64,000 nt of DNA from CBDCWQ01 sp965223435 (lineage in GTDB: Bacteria > Myxococcota > Kuafuiibacteriia > Kuafuiibacteriales > Kuafuiibacteriaceae), in contig CBDCWQ010000017.1 of NCBI GenBank assembly GCA_965223435.1, positions 248,001-312,000 on the forward strand, given 5' to 3'. Below are positions 25,231 through 34,182 of this stretch, in pieces. A model generated the notes under the pieces. That model was not told where the DNA came from. It worked only from the letters and a program-made list of their open reading frames with translations, and did not search any database. A program made the translations under genes and the position numbers. The number at the start of each line of letters is the position of its first letter. The first letter of the stretch is position 1.

Positions 25231-26655
25231 TTATGACTTTCGGAGGGCCTGGGGATCGATGTCGTAGCGCTTCATCCAGCGGTGGATTTGCATGCGCGCC
25301 TTGTTCATCGCGCGTGCGACCGCGGCCACGTTGCCGTTGTTTTCGTCAAGGAGCCTTAAGAGGAGTTCTTTGCGTTCCAGATCTTTGGGCGAGAGCTCGG
25401 GTAGAGGCCGGGCCGGGCGTTTTTTGGGTGAAGCGTTTGGGGTTTCACGAAAGTGCGGCGGAAGGTGCTCGAGGTCGAGCGAAGTTCCGCTTTTGAGTGC
25501 AAGACCGAGACTGAGCGCCTTTTCGAGTTCTCTGACATTGAGAGGCCACTCGTATTGACACAACGCGCGTGCGGCTCGAAGGCCCAGGCTGAGTCCGGTG
25601 CCCTTGTCGGGGGTCTTTTGGAGCAAGGCCCGAATGATGAGACCCAGATCCTCTTTGCGCTCCCGGAGCGGGGGTAAGCGCACCGTCATTCCGGTGATGC
25701 GGGCGAATAGGTCGGCCCGGAAGGTGCCTTCTTCGACTTTTTTGGGCACATCTTGATGGGTCGCACAAAGCAGACGAAAGTCGACCGGGATGGGTTCAAC
25801 CTCTCCTACCGGGACCACCTCTCGCTCTTGGAGTACGCGAAGAAGGGTGGCTTGGCATGAAAGCGGGAGGTCTCCGATTTCATCGAGGAAGAGCGTACCG
25901 CCGTCGGCGGATCGCACAAAACCGGGCCGGTCTTCGGTTGCGCCCGAAAAAGCACCTTGCTTGGCACCGAAAAGCTCCGCTTCGATGATGGATTCAGGCA
26001 ATGCCCCGCAGTTGACCGCGACAAAGCGTCCGATGCGCCCGGACATACGGTGCACCGCGCGTGCGATCACTTCTTTGCCGGTTCCGCTCTCGCCAAACAG
26101 CACCACAGAGACGGTGGTCGGTGCGATTTGTCGCAAGGTGGCGAATTGATTTTTGAGTGGCGGGAGCAAAGTACTCAGGACCGAGGGCTCCTCATCATCG
26201 ATGGATGCAAGCCCGGGGCCTTCGTCGTCTTCTGGGTTGCGAAAGAGAAAAAAGGAACGCCCGATTTCGATGAGGTCGCCATCGTCTAACGATGCTTCGT
26301 CAACGGGGGCTCCGTTGACGAGCACGCCGTTTTTCGAACCGGTATCTTTGATCCGCCAATCACCATTTTGACGGGACAGCATCGCATGCCGCGAAGACAT
26401 GCGCTGGTCTCGGTTTTCGATGCGGAGCCCTTGGCCTTGCTCGACGCGCCATTTTGATCCCCGTCCGATCTCCACCTGCCGATGGGCGGTCAGATCCACA
26501 AACCTGGAGGGGGCCAAGGGATCGTCCGCGAGCATGACAAAAATGAGCCTTGAGGCACCCCTTTGCGCGGACTTGGTCGACGGGTCCCCGCCCGAGTCGA
26601 AGTTTGTTAGGGTGTGGCCTAGGGTCTCGTTCACGGCTCCCGGCCAATGAACCAC
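25231..26655 (-). CDS. FHA-domain sigma-54-type transcriptional activator
   Basis: Up to 474 aa; the GTG at 26655 is the most upstream start, and the true one could be up to about 30 codons later because the first recognisable domain begins near residue 36. FHA domain about 60-135 with IGRGSKW, MSSRHAML and GSKNGVLVNG, the phosphothreonine-binding positions. AAA+ domain with GESGTGKE (188-195), GAFSGA (234-239), GTLFLDEIGDLP and WPLNVRELE. The C-terminal Fis-type HTH ends NVAAVARAMNKARMQIHRWM. The sigma-54 contact loop reads GAFSGA instead of GAFTGA. FHA activators in myxobacteria usually answer Ser/Thr kinases; the kinase at 31907 is a possible partner. It diverges from the operon starting at 26763. 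Confidence 0.9.
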   Translation of the reverse strand: MVHWPGAVNETLGHTLTNFDSGGDPSTKSAQRGASRLIFVMLADDPLAPSRFVDLTAHRQVEIGRGSKWRVEQGQGLRIENRDQRMSSRHAMLSRQNGDWRIKDTGSKNGVLVNGAPVDEASLDDGDLIEIGRSFFLFRNPEDDEGPGLASIDDEEPSVLSTLLPPLKNQFATLRQIAPTTVSVVLFGESGTGKEVIARAVHRMSGRIGRFVAVNCGALPESIIEAELFGAKQGAFSGATEDRPGFVRSADGGTLFLDEIGDLPLSCQATLLRVLQEREVVPVGEVEPIPVDFRLLCATHQDVPKKVEEGTFRADLFARITGMTVRLPPLRERKEDLGLIIRALLQKTPDKGTGLSLGLRAARALCQYEWPLNVRELEKALSLGLALKSGTSLDLEHLPPHFRETPNASPKKRPARPLPELSPKDLERKELLLRLLDENNGNVAAVARAMNKARMQIHRWMKRYDIDPQALRKS

Positions 26656-26762
26656 GCTTGGCTTTGGCTGTCATCCGAAAGTCGGGGTGCATCGCCTTGG
26701 CTTTTCGAGGATTAAGAGGTACGTCCCCAAGGTTGGTGGCGCGAGGCACAGCGGTGGGGTGG

Positions 26763-29558
26763 ATGCGCCGATGGTGTGTTCGGGTCTTGTGGTCATTTCT
26801 TGCCGGGTTCGGGGCCTGCGCGGAGCTGCCAGAGCTCGTGCCCGGGACCTGCGGCAACGGAGCGCTTGATCCGGGCGAAGACTGCGACACGGTTGTCGAT
26901 TCCCGCTTGGGGCGTTCTTTGAGCTGTGGCGCGCCGAGCGGTCTTCCGAGCGATTGTCGCTATTTGTGCGGACGGCTCGACGAGGAATGCCCCGAATCTT
27001 GGGCGTGCGGCGCCGATGGAATTTGCCGGTATCCCTCGGGCGTTTATGGCGCTCCGCGCGCGTCGTTGATCTCGCGCGCGTCCCAGGCCGCCCTCGGCGA
27101 CGCCAATGGTGACGGCCGCGCAGACCTTATCTTGAGGCGGGCGGGAACGGTGTCGGTGTTCTCCGGGCGCCCCGACGGTTCTTTTTCGCCTCAATCGGTA
27201 TGGACCACGGCCTCCCATCGCGGCGATTTTGCGGTGGCCAACGTCGATCGCGACGGCCGCAGCGACTTGGTGGTCCCGGTGGCATCGCGCAACTTCGAGG
27301 ACGCCGCCCGGCTTGGCCTGCAAAGCCTCCGGGGGGCGCCGGGCGGTCGCTTTTTCTCCGACGTATTTGCCTGCACCACCGTCACCTACCCAGAAGATGG
27401 CGCGGTATTTTTCTTGCCGCTCCGGTCAGAGGCAGACACGGGGGGACAAAAACTGGTCCAGGTGAGGGAGTCGCCCAGCCTGAGCGGCGATTCCTCGGAA
27501 CTGTCCATTTTTTTTCGTGAGGAGGCCTGCCAAACCGAAGAGGCCACCCAGGCCCAGGACGGGACCGGACTGCGGCTTGCGGGTTCTTTGACACCGCCGT
27601 CCCTCGGTGAGTTTGCGCGCTTTGAGGCTCCGAACGGTTCTTTGGGGATGCTGGCGCTTCCCCTCGAAGATTCGGTGCAGGTGATCACCACCACGACCAG
27701 CTGTGGGCGGCTCGACCCCAGTCCCTGTGTGTTGTCTTTGGCTCCGCTGGCCAAGGTGTCGCTGCCGACGGAGCTTTCAGGGGTGGGTGGAACATGGCTC
27801 GACGATCTCAACGCCGACGGCCTTCCCGATTTGGTAGTGGTGGTGAGGCCGCGTGCCTTGGCGGTTGCGCTCGGGATCGAAGGGGGCGGCTTTGAGCCTT
27901 CGGCGCGCATCGACGCGCGCTTTGATGCGCTTGGTGCGATCCCGGAGGCCCGGGGTGTGCCCCGGGAATGTGCGACGAGACGGCCGCCGATTTTGGTGGC
28001 CCGAGACCTCAATGGCGACAATCGTGCCGACTTTGTGACGCCGAGCGGAGTGTTTGTATCCACCGCCTCGGGGGCCCTCGAAGCGACCGTTCTCCGAACC
28101 CGGGGTGATGCTTGGCAGGAGGCGGTTGTGGGCGACTTCAATCGGGATGGGTTCCTCGACATCGTAGCCAGTCTCGCCCTTCTGGAGCGCAGCTGCCGGC
28201 CCGCCGACAGCCTCGATGTGCTCACCGGAGACGGGCGGGGCGGCTTTTCCTTGGCGCGTATCGAGGGGTTGACGGCGCCGTCTATGCTGCGGGCGGGTGA
28301 TCTCGACGGGGATCGGATCGACGATTTGGCATTGATCGAAGTGTTGAGCGACAGCGCGTCGGTCGTTGCGCTTTACGGTGGGCCCGGTTCCGTTCTGGCC
28401 GAGCGCGTGCGGGTGGGCACGTTTCAAAACGTGGAGCAGCTGTCGTTGTTCCGCGATGCCGAGGGGGATCCGCTGACCTCTGATCGGAGCGTTGCGGACC
28501 TGGTGGTGGTTTGGAGGCCGGATCCCCAAACGAGGACCCGGTCATTGTCGGTGCTGACCGGAGCCACCAACCGGGGTTTTTTGGCGCCGCTCACGTTGGC
28601 GGCCTCTTCGCGCGGCTTGGGCCGGGCCCAATTGAGCATCGCCAGTGGTGCCCTCGGGGCCGAAAAGACTCGCTACGACGACGTCTGGGCCGGGACCGGG
28701 GAGGAGCTCTGGGTTATTTTGGGCGACCCCGTACAGGATGGCCAGCCGGGCCTCAGGTCAAGCAATAAGGTGGTCATGTCGAAAACAGAACTTCCTCCGG
28801 CGCTGGCCGATTTTCGATTGGAGTGCGCCCACTGGTCCATCGCTTCTGATGACGGGCTGGTTGTGGGTTTGGACCAGTTTGTTCGCGATGACGAGCCCCA
28901 TGTGTCCGTCGAGCCTGCGCGTCCCCCCTGCGTGGCCGGAAGCGAGCCCTCTCAGATGGTGGTTGCGCGGGCGACGGTGGCGGAAGGCGAGGTCAACGTG
29001 GAAGCGGCTGCGTTGGTCCTCGAGGAGGGCGCATGCCCTCGGGACGTGGTCCTCACCGATTTTGACCAATCGGGGACGTCGGATATCGTCTTGACCTTCA
29101 CGCGAGGGGCGGGGGCGGTGTGCCAAGAAGATGGGGTGTTGGTTTACTGGAATCCCGATTTTGCGGTCGAAGACGGCATCACCCGTCTGGATATCGGCGC
29201 CGACAACCCCACCGAAGTTGTTTCGGATCGGGGGCAGGCTTCGACCGCAGCCGCGGTGCTGAACGCCGACTGTACCCCGGATGTCGAGCTTGCGACGTAC
29301 GCCCAAACCGATTCCAATGAGCGGGTCGGGATGATCTCATGGGGCAAGCTTTCGGCCGAGCGTGGCTTTATCTCCCACGGCTCCGTGATGGACCAGGCAT
29401 TTGGTGTTGGATTCGATGTGCGTCTTTTGGCGGGTGACGTCAACGGTGACGGACTCGATGATCTGGTCACGGTGCATGAGCGGGAGGCCCTCGTGCATTT
29501 GGCCGTGCCCCAAGACGACGCCCGAGCGGCGGTGAGGGGGCAGCCATGCGAGCCTTGA
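26763..29558 (+). CDS. FG-GAP/VCBS repeat lipoprotein
   Basis: About 931 aa from ATG at 26763; the upstream extension overlaps the opposite-strand activator gene and looks non-coding. The signal ends in a lipobox (SFLAGFGAC). A Cys-rich head, CGNGALDPGEDCD, matches a repeat common in myxobacterial surface proteins. The rest holds at least eight FG-GAP-like Ca-binding units, such as ALGDANGDGRADLIL, WLDDLNADGLPDLVVV, VVGDFNRDGFLDIVAS and LLAGDVNGDGLDDLVTV, as in integrin-like propellers. It is probably a cell-surface binding protein. It is the first gene of a four-gene operon and overlaps the next gene by 13 nt. Confidence 0.85.
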   Translation: MRRWCVRVLWSFLAGFGACAELPELVPGTCGNGALDPGEDCDTVVDSRLGRSLSCGAPSGLPSDCRYLCGRLDEECPESWACGADGICRYPSGVYGAPRASLISRASQAALGDANGDGRADLILRRAGTVSVFSGRPDGSFSPQSVWTTASHRGDFAVANVDRDGRSDLVVPVASRNFEDAARLGLQSLRGAPGGRFFSDVFACTTVTYPEDGAVFFLPLRSEADTGGQKLVQVRESPSLSGDSSELSIFFREEACQTEEATQAQDGTGLRLAGSLTPPSLGEFARFEAPNGSLGMLALPLEDSVQVITTTTSCGRLDPSPCVLSLAPLAKVSLPTELSGVGGTWLDDLNADGLPDLVVVVRPRALAVALGIEGGGFEPSARIDARFDALGAIPEARGVPRECATRRPPILVARDLNGDNRADFVTPSGVFVSTASGALEATVLRTRGDAWQEAVVGDFNRDGFLDIVASLALLERSCRPADSLDVLTGDGRGGFSLARIEGLTAPSMLRAGDLDGDRIDDLALIEVLSDSASVVALYGGPGSVLAERVRVGTFQNVEQLSLFRDAEGDPLTSDRSVADLVVVWRPDPQTRTRSLSVLTGATNRGFLAPLTLAASSRGLGRAQLSIASGALGAEKTRYDDVWAGTGEELWVILGDPVQDGQPGLRSSNKVVMSKTELPPALADFRLECAHWSIASDDGLVVGLDQFVRDDEPHVSVEPARPPCVAGSEPSQMVVARATVAEGEVNVEAAALVLEEGACPRDVVLTDFDQSGTSDIVLTFTRGAGAVCQEDGVLVYWNPDFAVEDGITRLDIGADNPTEVVSDRGQASTAAAVLNADCTPDVELATYAQTDSNERVGMISWGKLSAERGFISHGSVMDQAFGVGFDVRLLAGDVNGDGLDDLVTVHEREALVHLAVPQDDARAAVRGQPCEP

Positions 29559-30781
29559 GCTGTGGTCGCCGTTCGGTGGCGGCGGTGGGGTTTTTTGTGG
29601 CCTTGTTTTTTGGAGGCGCCAGTCTTTTGGCCGCGGAGCCGAGCAAGCAGTCTCGGGCCAAAGCGCTTTTTGAGGCAGGCAATTCGGCATACAAAAAGGC
29701 GCGGTATCGGGTGGCGGCGGAGGCCTTTGAAGAGGCCTACCGGCTGACCCCGCATCCGGCACTCGCTTTTTCGATGGCCCAGGCCTACCGCCGCCTTTTT
29801 TTTGTTGATTTTAAGGTCGATCACGCTCGCAGGGCGCTCGAACTCTACCAGGCCTATGTCGACCGGATTTCCACGGGGGGGCGTCGTTCCGATGCCGTGG
29901 AGCAAATTCAGTCTCTGTCTTCGATATTGTCCCGGCTTGGGGTGGCAGCCTCCGGGGCAAAACCGGGGTCTTCGCTTGGGGGGAGGGTGTCCAAGACCCA
30001 GCTTATGGTTCATTCACCCATCGAAACCGCGCTTGCATCGATTGACGGCGGGGCATTTGTTTCGGTGCCTCGGGTGCAGAATGTCGAGCCTGGCGAGCAT
30101 AAGGTTGTGGTCAAAGCGCCAGGGTTTCGGCCCAAGAGGTTGACGGTGGCGGCGGTCGAGGGGCGGCTCGTGCCGCTCGAAGCCAAGCTCGAAGCTCAGC
30201 CCGCGACGTTGAGCTTTCATGTTTCGGAAGAGGCCAAGGTCAACCTCGATGGGCGTTCGCTCGGGACCACGCCTCTTGCGGGGCCAGTATCGGTTCCTCC
30301 GGGTCTTCATCGAATCGTCGTGACCCAGAGTGGCCGGGTGCCTTTTTCGACCGAGATGGTGTTCGCCCGCGGTCGCCACCGTGATCTCGAGGTCAATCTC
30401 GAGACCACCATGCAGCGGCGGGTGGCGCACTATACGTTGGCGACGGCCGGTGCGCTGCTGCTCGGAGGCCTGGTGAGCGGCGGTTTGGCCCTGAACTTCG
30501 AGCGCAAAGCCAAAAACGTGCGCGCGCCGCTTTTTGCCCAAGAGCCTCAGAATCTGAGCGCGGCCGATCTGTCTGCTTACGAAAGGCACGTGTCTCATCG
30601 GAACACGAGCCGCACCCTCGGGGTGGCGCTCTTGTCCGGGGCTGGGGTCATGGCCTTGGTGGGCTTCTTTTTGTACTTTGTCGATACCCCCACTGTGCCC
30701 CTCGGTCCGCCCTCCCGCGCGTCCACCGCGCCCGAAGCCTCCGAACGGCGCCCCGGGCTGAGTCCCGAGGGTATACCATGA
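29546..30781 (+). CDS. TPR and PEGA domain membrane protein
   Basis: 411 aa. Signal peptide (SVAAVGFFVALFFGGASLLAA), then tetratricopeptide repeats (about 35-115: ALFEAGNSAYKKARYRVAAEAF). Two PEGA-like carbohydrate-associated beta domains follow (about 150-215 and 220-285, for example VNLDGRSLGTTPLAGPVSVPPG). Two TM helices (about 298-318 and 360-380) and a Pro-rich tail close the protein. This architecture is frequent in Myxococcota and is thought to act in the envelope; no substrate is known. The start overlaps the end of the FG-GAP gene, implying coupled translation. Confidence 0.85.
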   Translation: MRALSCGRRSVAAVGFFVALFFGGASLLAAEPSKQSRAKALFEAGNSAYKKARYRVAAEAFEEAYRLTPHPALAFSMAQAYRRLFFVDFKVDHARRALELYQAYVDRISTGGRRSDAVEQIQSLSSILSRLGVAASGAKPGSSLGGRVSKTQLMVHSPIETALASIDGGAFVSVPRVQNVEPGEHKVVVKAPGFRPKRLTVAAVEGRLVPLEAKLEAQPATLSFHVSEEAKVNLDGRSLGTTPLAGPVSVPPGLHRIVVTQSGRVPFSTEMVFARGRHRDLEVNLETTMQRRVAHYTLATAGALLLGGLVSGGLALNFERKAKNVRAPLFAQEPQNLSAADLSAYERHVSHRNTSRTLGVALLSGAGVMALVGFFLYFVDTPTVPLGPPSRASTAPEASERRPGLSPEGIP

Positions 30782-30879
30782 ACTAGACGCCCCGCTGGCG
30801 GGTGTGGGGTCTGGCCTTTGTCGGTTTTCGGTTTAATGGGCTCTCGGCTATGGGTTCAGGTCTGGTATGGAACTGGAGC

Positions 30880-31932
30880 ATGTCTCGGTGCTGGTCCCAA
30901 GCTCTATCTTTCGCGTTCTTGCTTTCTTCGGTCTTGATGGGGGCCTGTAGTGGCGATGACTGTGCCCCCGGTGATGCGGCGTGCAACAGCGGTGCCGGCG
31001 GCCAAACCGACAACACCAATGCCGGTACCGGCGGAGGTGGACCCGGGAACAAGCAAGATGCGCTTTTGCCGTGGACGAGTGAGGTTGTTCCGAGTGCGGA
31101 GACCTTGTACGCGGCGTGGGGTCTGGGGGCGGACGGTCCGTTGTGGGTGGTTGGTGGGGGTATCGGTGACAGCGACGCGGGTGATGGCGTCATTTTGCGC
31201 ATTGAAAATGGTGCGGTGACAACCGAGACGTTGCCAAGTTTGGCCCGCCTGAGGGGCATTTGGGGCGTCTCTGCGACCGATGTTTGGGCGGTCGGTTTTG
31301 AGGGCACCGCGTTTCACTACGATGGTCAGGCGTGGCGCGACGATCGAAAGCCCCCGACGACCGAAGATCTCCATACTGTGTTTGCGGTTGCGGGCAACGA
31401 TGTTTGGGCGGGGGGGGATGGCGGTTCACTGTTTCACTTTGACGGTGCGGTCTGGGAGGAAGTCGAGAGTTCCACCAAGCAGCGCATTCACCGCATTCGG
31501 GGTACGGCGGCGGACGATCTGGTTGCGGTCGGCACCAAGGGGACGGTTCTCAGGTACGATGGGGTCTCTTGGAAAAAAGGGGCCACGTTTACCGAGTTGG
31601 CTCTTCGCTCCGTTTTTGCTTTTGCCGCCGACGATATTTTTGCGGTGGCGGCTTCGAAGTCCAGTTCTTCGCAGGGTGCGATCTTTCGGTTTGATGGTCA
31701 GGCATGGTCCCCGCTCGATACGGGATCTACGGCGCGATTGTTTGGCGTTTGGGGAAGCAGCCCAACCGACGTGTGGTTTGTAGGTGATGTGGGGACCGTA
31801 CTTCACTACGACGGCAACCGGCTGGTGGATGTCGGTGCCACTGAAGCGGCCAAGTTGAACAATGTCTTCGGCCTCGACGGGACCAAGGTCTGGGCGATGG
31901 GACGGGATGGCGCCCTCAGACGAAAGCCCTGA
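30880..31932 (+). CDS. Beta-propeller lipoprotein
   Basis: About 350 aa from ATG at 30880, which gives a clean lipoprotein signal (FAFLLSSVLMGAC); ATGs at 30850 and 30802 are less likely. A Gly/Asn-rich linker follows the lipid Cys. The mature part repeats about every 45 residues a motif of the type VWGxxxxDVWAVG...GxxxHYDG (for example GIWGVSATDVWAVGFEGT and GVWGSSPTDVWFVGDVG), six or seven blades of a propeller found in many myxobacterial lipoproteins. Probably surface or periplasmic; binding partner unknown. Its 3' end overlaps the kinase gene by 26 nt. Confidence 0.82.
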   Translation: MSRCWSQALSFAFLLSSVLMGACSGDDCAPGDAACNSGAGGQTDNTNAGTGGGGPGNKQDALLPWTSEVVPSAETLYAAWGLGADGPLWVVGGGIGDSDAGDGVILRIENGAVTTETLPSLARLRGIWGVSATDVWAVGFEGTAFHYDGQAWRDDRKPPTTEDLHTVFAVAGNDVWAGGDGGSLFHFDGAVWEEVESSTKQRIHRIRGTAADDLVAVGTKGTVLRYDGVSWKKGATFTELALRSVFAFAADDIFAVAASKSSSSQGAIFRFDGQAWSPLDTGSTARLFGVWGSSPTDVWFVGDVGTVLHYDGNRLVDVGATEAAKLNNVFGLDGTKVWAMGRDGALRRKP

Positions 31933-33562
31933 GCACGTCGCGGGCGCAAAGCGCACGACCGAGGGTTCTGGCCCTCGTCCAGAGCGGCCCAATCGAAGCT
32001 CGGCGGAAGATTCAGATCTGTTGCCGGGCGATGCCGTCGGCGAATACATCGTCGAGGGCAAGATCGGCCAGGGCGGTTTCGGGAGTGTCTACAAGGCCAT
32101 CCACCCTCTGATCAAGAAGCGGGTTGCGATCAAATTGCTTGATGGCGAGCACGCGCTCAGTCCGCACATTGTTTCCCGTTTCATTTCTGAGGCGCGTGCG
32201 GTGAACGAGATCGGCCAGAAGAACATCATCGATATCTTCTCGTTCGGGGTGCTCGGCGGCCAGCGCCACTACTTCGTGATGGAGTTTGTGGAGCACACCC
32301 TCAAAGACCTGCTTAAGTTGAAGAAGCGGATGACCCTTGCCGAGGCCGGCCCGATTTTGCGTGGCTTGGGGCGGGCCCTCGATGCCGCCCATGCTAGGGG
32401 GATCATTCACCGAGATCTGAAACCGTCCAACGTTCTCATCACCACCGACGACGAGGGCAAGCCGTGGCCTAAGCTTTTGGACTTTGGGGTCGCCAAGTTG
32501 GTGGGTGAAGACCTCCCGCACCAGCACAAGACGCGCACCGGGAGCCCCATCGGAACGCCGCTGTACATGTCTCCGGAGCAAAGTCGCGGAGAGGCTGTAG
32601 ATCACCGGAGCGACATCTATTCCTTCGGGGTCATGAGCTACGAGATGCTCACCGGCGTGAGGCCCTTCGAAGCGAAGTCCGCCGTGGAAACCATGGCCCA
32701 ACACATTGCTGCGATTCCGGCGGCGCCGTCGCAGCTGGTTCCTGGGCTTTCCAAAGCGGTCGACGAAGCCATCTTTGAAATGCTTGCGAAGGAGCCCGAC
32801 CAAAGACCCAGCACGGTGGCCGAAGCGTTGCAGTTGCTGCTGGGGCGGGCTTCCGTTTCTGGCATTTCCTCGGAAGCGTGGGTGCCCGAACTCCACGCGG
32901 GGCCGGTCGGGGCCGTGTCTTCGTTTCAGGCCGATTCGGTGGGGGCCGCAACCTATACAGAGAGCCAAAAGAGCGTTCTTCCGGTTCGGCCGACGCCCAA
33001 GCAGCGTCGCTTTTGGGTGCTGGGGAGTCTGGCGGTGGTGATGGTCGGGGGCGCGCTGTGGCTGAGGCCCACCCTCGATGGCCCCCGAAAGGCAGATGAA
33101 GCTGGACTCAAGGCCGCTTCGGGGTCTCTCCCTTTGGCCTCGCCCGATCCGGCGCCCCAAGGAAGGACGCCCGAGGGAAGGACGCTCCAAGATCCGAACG
33201 CTCAGGTTCCGCCCGGTTCGGCGGCTGCGGGCGGGTCTCCGAGCTTGCTGGCGCCCGAAAAGGTTCCCCCGGCGGCGCCGTCCGTCGAGATCGCCATTCA
33301 GGGTGTGCCCAAAGGGACCCGGGTGTGGCTTAAGGATGGAACCCTGTTGGGTTCTGTGCCGGGTGTTGTTTCGCTCCCGCGAGGTGACGAACCCATTGAT
33401 CTTCGGGTCGAGGCCCCTGGCCATAAGGCCAAGTGGCGAACCGTCCACCCCAACAAGAACCAGCGTCTGAAGCTTAAGCTCACGCGCACCCGAAAAGGGC
33501 GAACGCTCAAGAAAAGAAAACGGCCCGTGGTGCACGAAGACCTGGAGACCCCCGATTTTTAG
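31907..33562 (+). CDS. Membrane Ser/Thr protein kinase with PEGA-like periplasmic domain
   Basis: 551 aa from ATG at 31907; a further ATG at 31862 is possible. Hanks-type kinase motifs: GKIGQGGFGSVY (51-62), Lys76 in VAIKLL, HRDLKPSN (168-175), DFG (192-194) and SPEQSRGEAVDHRSDIYSFG. All catalytic residues are present. A juxtamembrane linker leads to one TM helix (about 367-386), a Pro-rich stretch, and a PEGA-like domain (VEIAIQGVPKGTRVWLKDG), then a basic tail (TRKGRTLKKRKRP). The inferred topology is a cytoplasmic kinase and external sensor. The 26-nt overlap with the propeller gene ties it to that operon. The FHA activator at 25231-26655 could be its phospho-target. Confidence 0.92.
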   Translation: MAPSDESPEHVAGAKRTTEGSGPRPERPNRSSAEDSDLLPGDAVGEYIVEGKIGQGGFGSVYKAIHPLIKKRVAIKLLDGEHALSPHIVSRFISEARAVNEIGQKNIIDIFSFGVLGGQRHYFVMEFVEHTLKDLLKLKKRMTLAEAGPILRGLGRALDAAHARGIIHRDLKPSNVLITTDDEGKPWPKLLDFGVAKLVGEDLPHQHKTRTGSPIGTPLYMSPEQSRGEAVDHRSDIYSFGVMSYEMLTGVRPFEAKSAVETMAQHIAAIPAAPSQLVPGLSKAVDEAIFEMLAKEPDQRPSTVAEALQLLLGRASVSGISSEAWVPELHAGPVGAVSSFQADSVGAATYTESQKSVLPVRPTPKQRRFWVLGSLAVVMVGGALWLRPTLDGPRKADEAGLKAASGSLPLASPDPAPQGRTPEGRTLQDPNAQVPPGSAAAGGSPSLLAPEKVPPAAPSVEIAIQGVPKGTRVWLKDGTLLGSVPGVVSLPRGDEPIDLRVEAPGHKAKWRTVHPNKNQRLKLKLTRTRKGRTLKKRKRPVVHEDLETPDF

Positions 33563-33811
33563 TCTGGAGCTGTTTTCAACCTCCTCATATTCCGACTTTC
33601 GGAGGTCCCGTGTGCGGATTTCGGAAGTTGAGTTGCGGGGTTGCAAAACAAATTGTTCCAAACGCTGGTATGTTTCGTGCACCGGCCAGGGGGTGTGTTT
33701 CCCTACAAAGGTTCAAAGCAGCCTGTATTGCATACTCCGTCCTCCGAGCTTGAACCTCGAGTCCTCAGATTCGGCCACCTAGACGCCCCGGTTTCTCCAC
33801 ACGAGCCGTTG

Positions 33812-34162
33812 ATGATTTCTCTGGAGGACTCGGGTCGAAGCCTCAGTGCCGGCCAAGCATCAATTCGTTGTCAGAGGGCGGCCCTCACCCACACCGCGCG
33901 GGCGGAACGCCTGTGCATTTGGGCCGAGCGACTCGGTGTTGCGCTCGGAGTAGGGTCTTATCTGGGCTGTGTGGCCGCCGCCGTGGCCACTCTGTGCACA
34001 TCTACGATTGTGATGGTTGTGCTTTGTCCTTGGCTCATGGGGGGTGGTCACGCGTTTGGACTCATCCTCGGACAATGGCTTGCTGGCCCTCAGCTCAAAA
34101 AGGCTGAGACCTTTCGTCGGCGCGCTCGGGCGCTTTGGGCCCAAGCCGCCGGACAGAGATAA
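33812..34162 (+). CDS. Small hypothetical membrane protein
   Basis: About 116 aa from ATG at 33812; the frame is open upstream to 33641 but that part looks non-coding. Two strongly hydrophobic helices (LGVALGVGSYLGCVAAAVATLC, with TIVMVVLCPWLMGGG next) are flanked by Arg-rich ends. No family is recognised and no ribosome binding site is obvious. It may be a real two-TM protein; confidence is limited because it stands alone between the kinase and the convergent START gene. Confidence 0.45.
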   Translation: MISLEDSGRSLSAGQASIRCQRAALTHTARAERLCIWAERLGVALGVGSYLGCVAAAVATLCTSTIVMVVLCPWLMGGGHAFGLILGQWLAGPQLKKAETFRRRARALWAQAAGQR

Positions 34163-34182
34163 GAGATAGGCGGACGGCGTTC

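Noticed and set aside
33565..33640. tRNA-like stretch after the kinase gene; its antisense translation contains IRTRDL, often seen over tRNA genes
   Set aside because: No cloverleaf can be drawn: the putative anticodon stem has a 3-nt loop, the T-loop GTTCGA is absent and the acceptor arms do not pair.
32012..33682. 556-codon minus-strand open frame
   Set aside because: It lies wholly opposite the Ser/Thr kinase, whose catalytic motifs are unambiguous; the protein is Arg/His/Gly-rich without domains.
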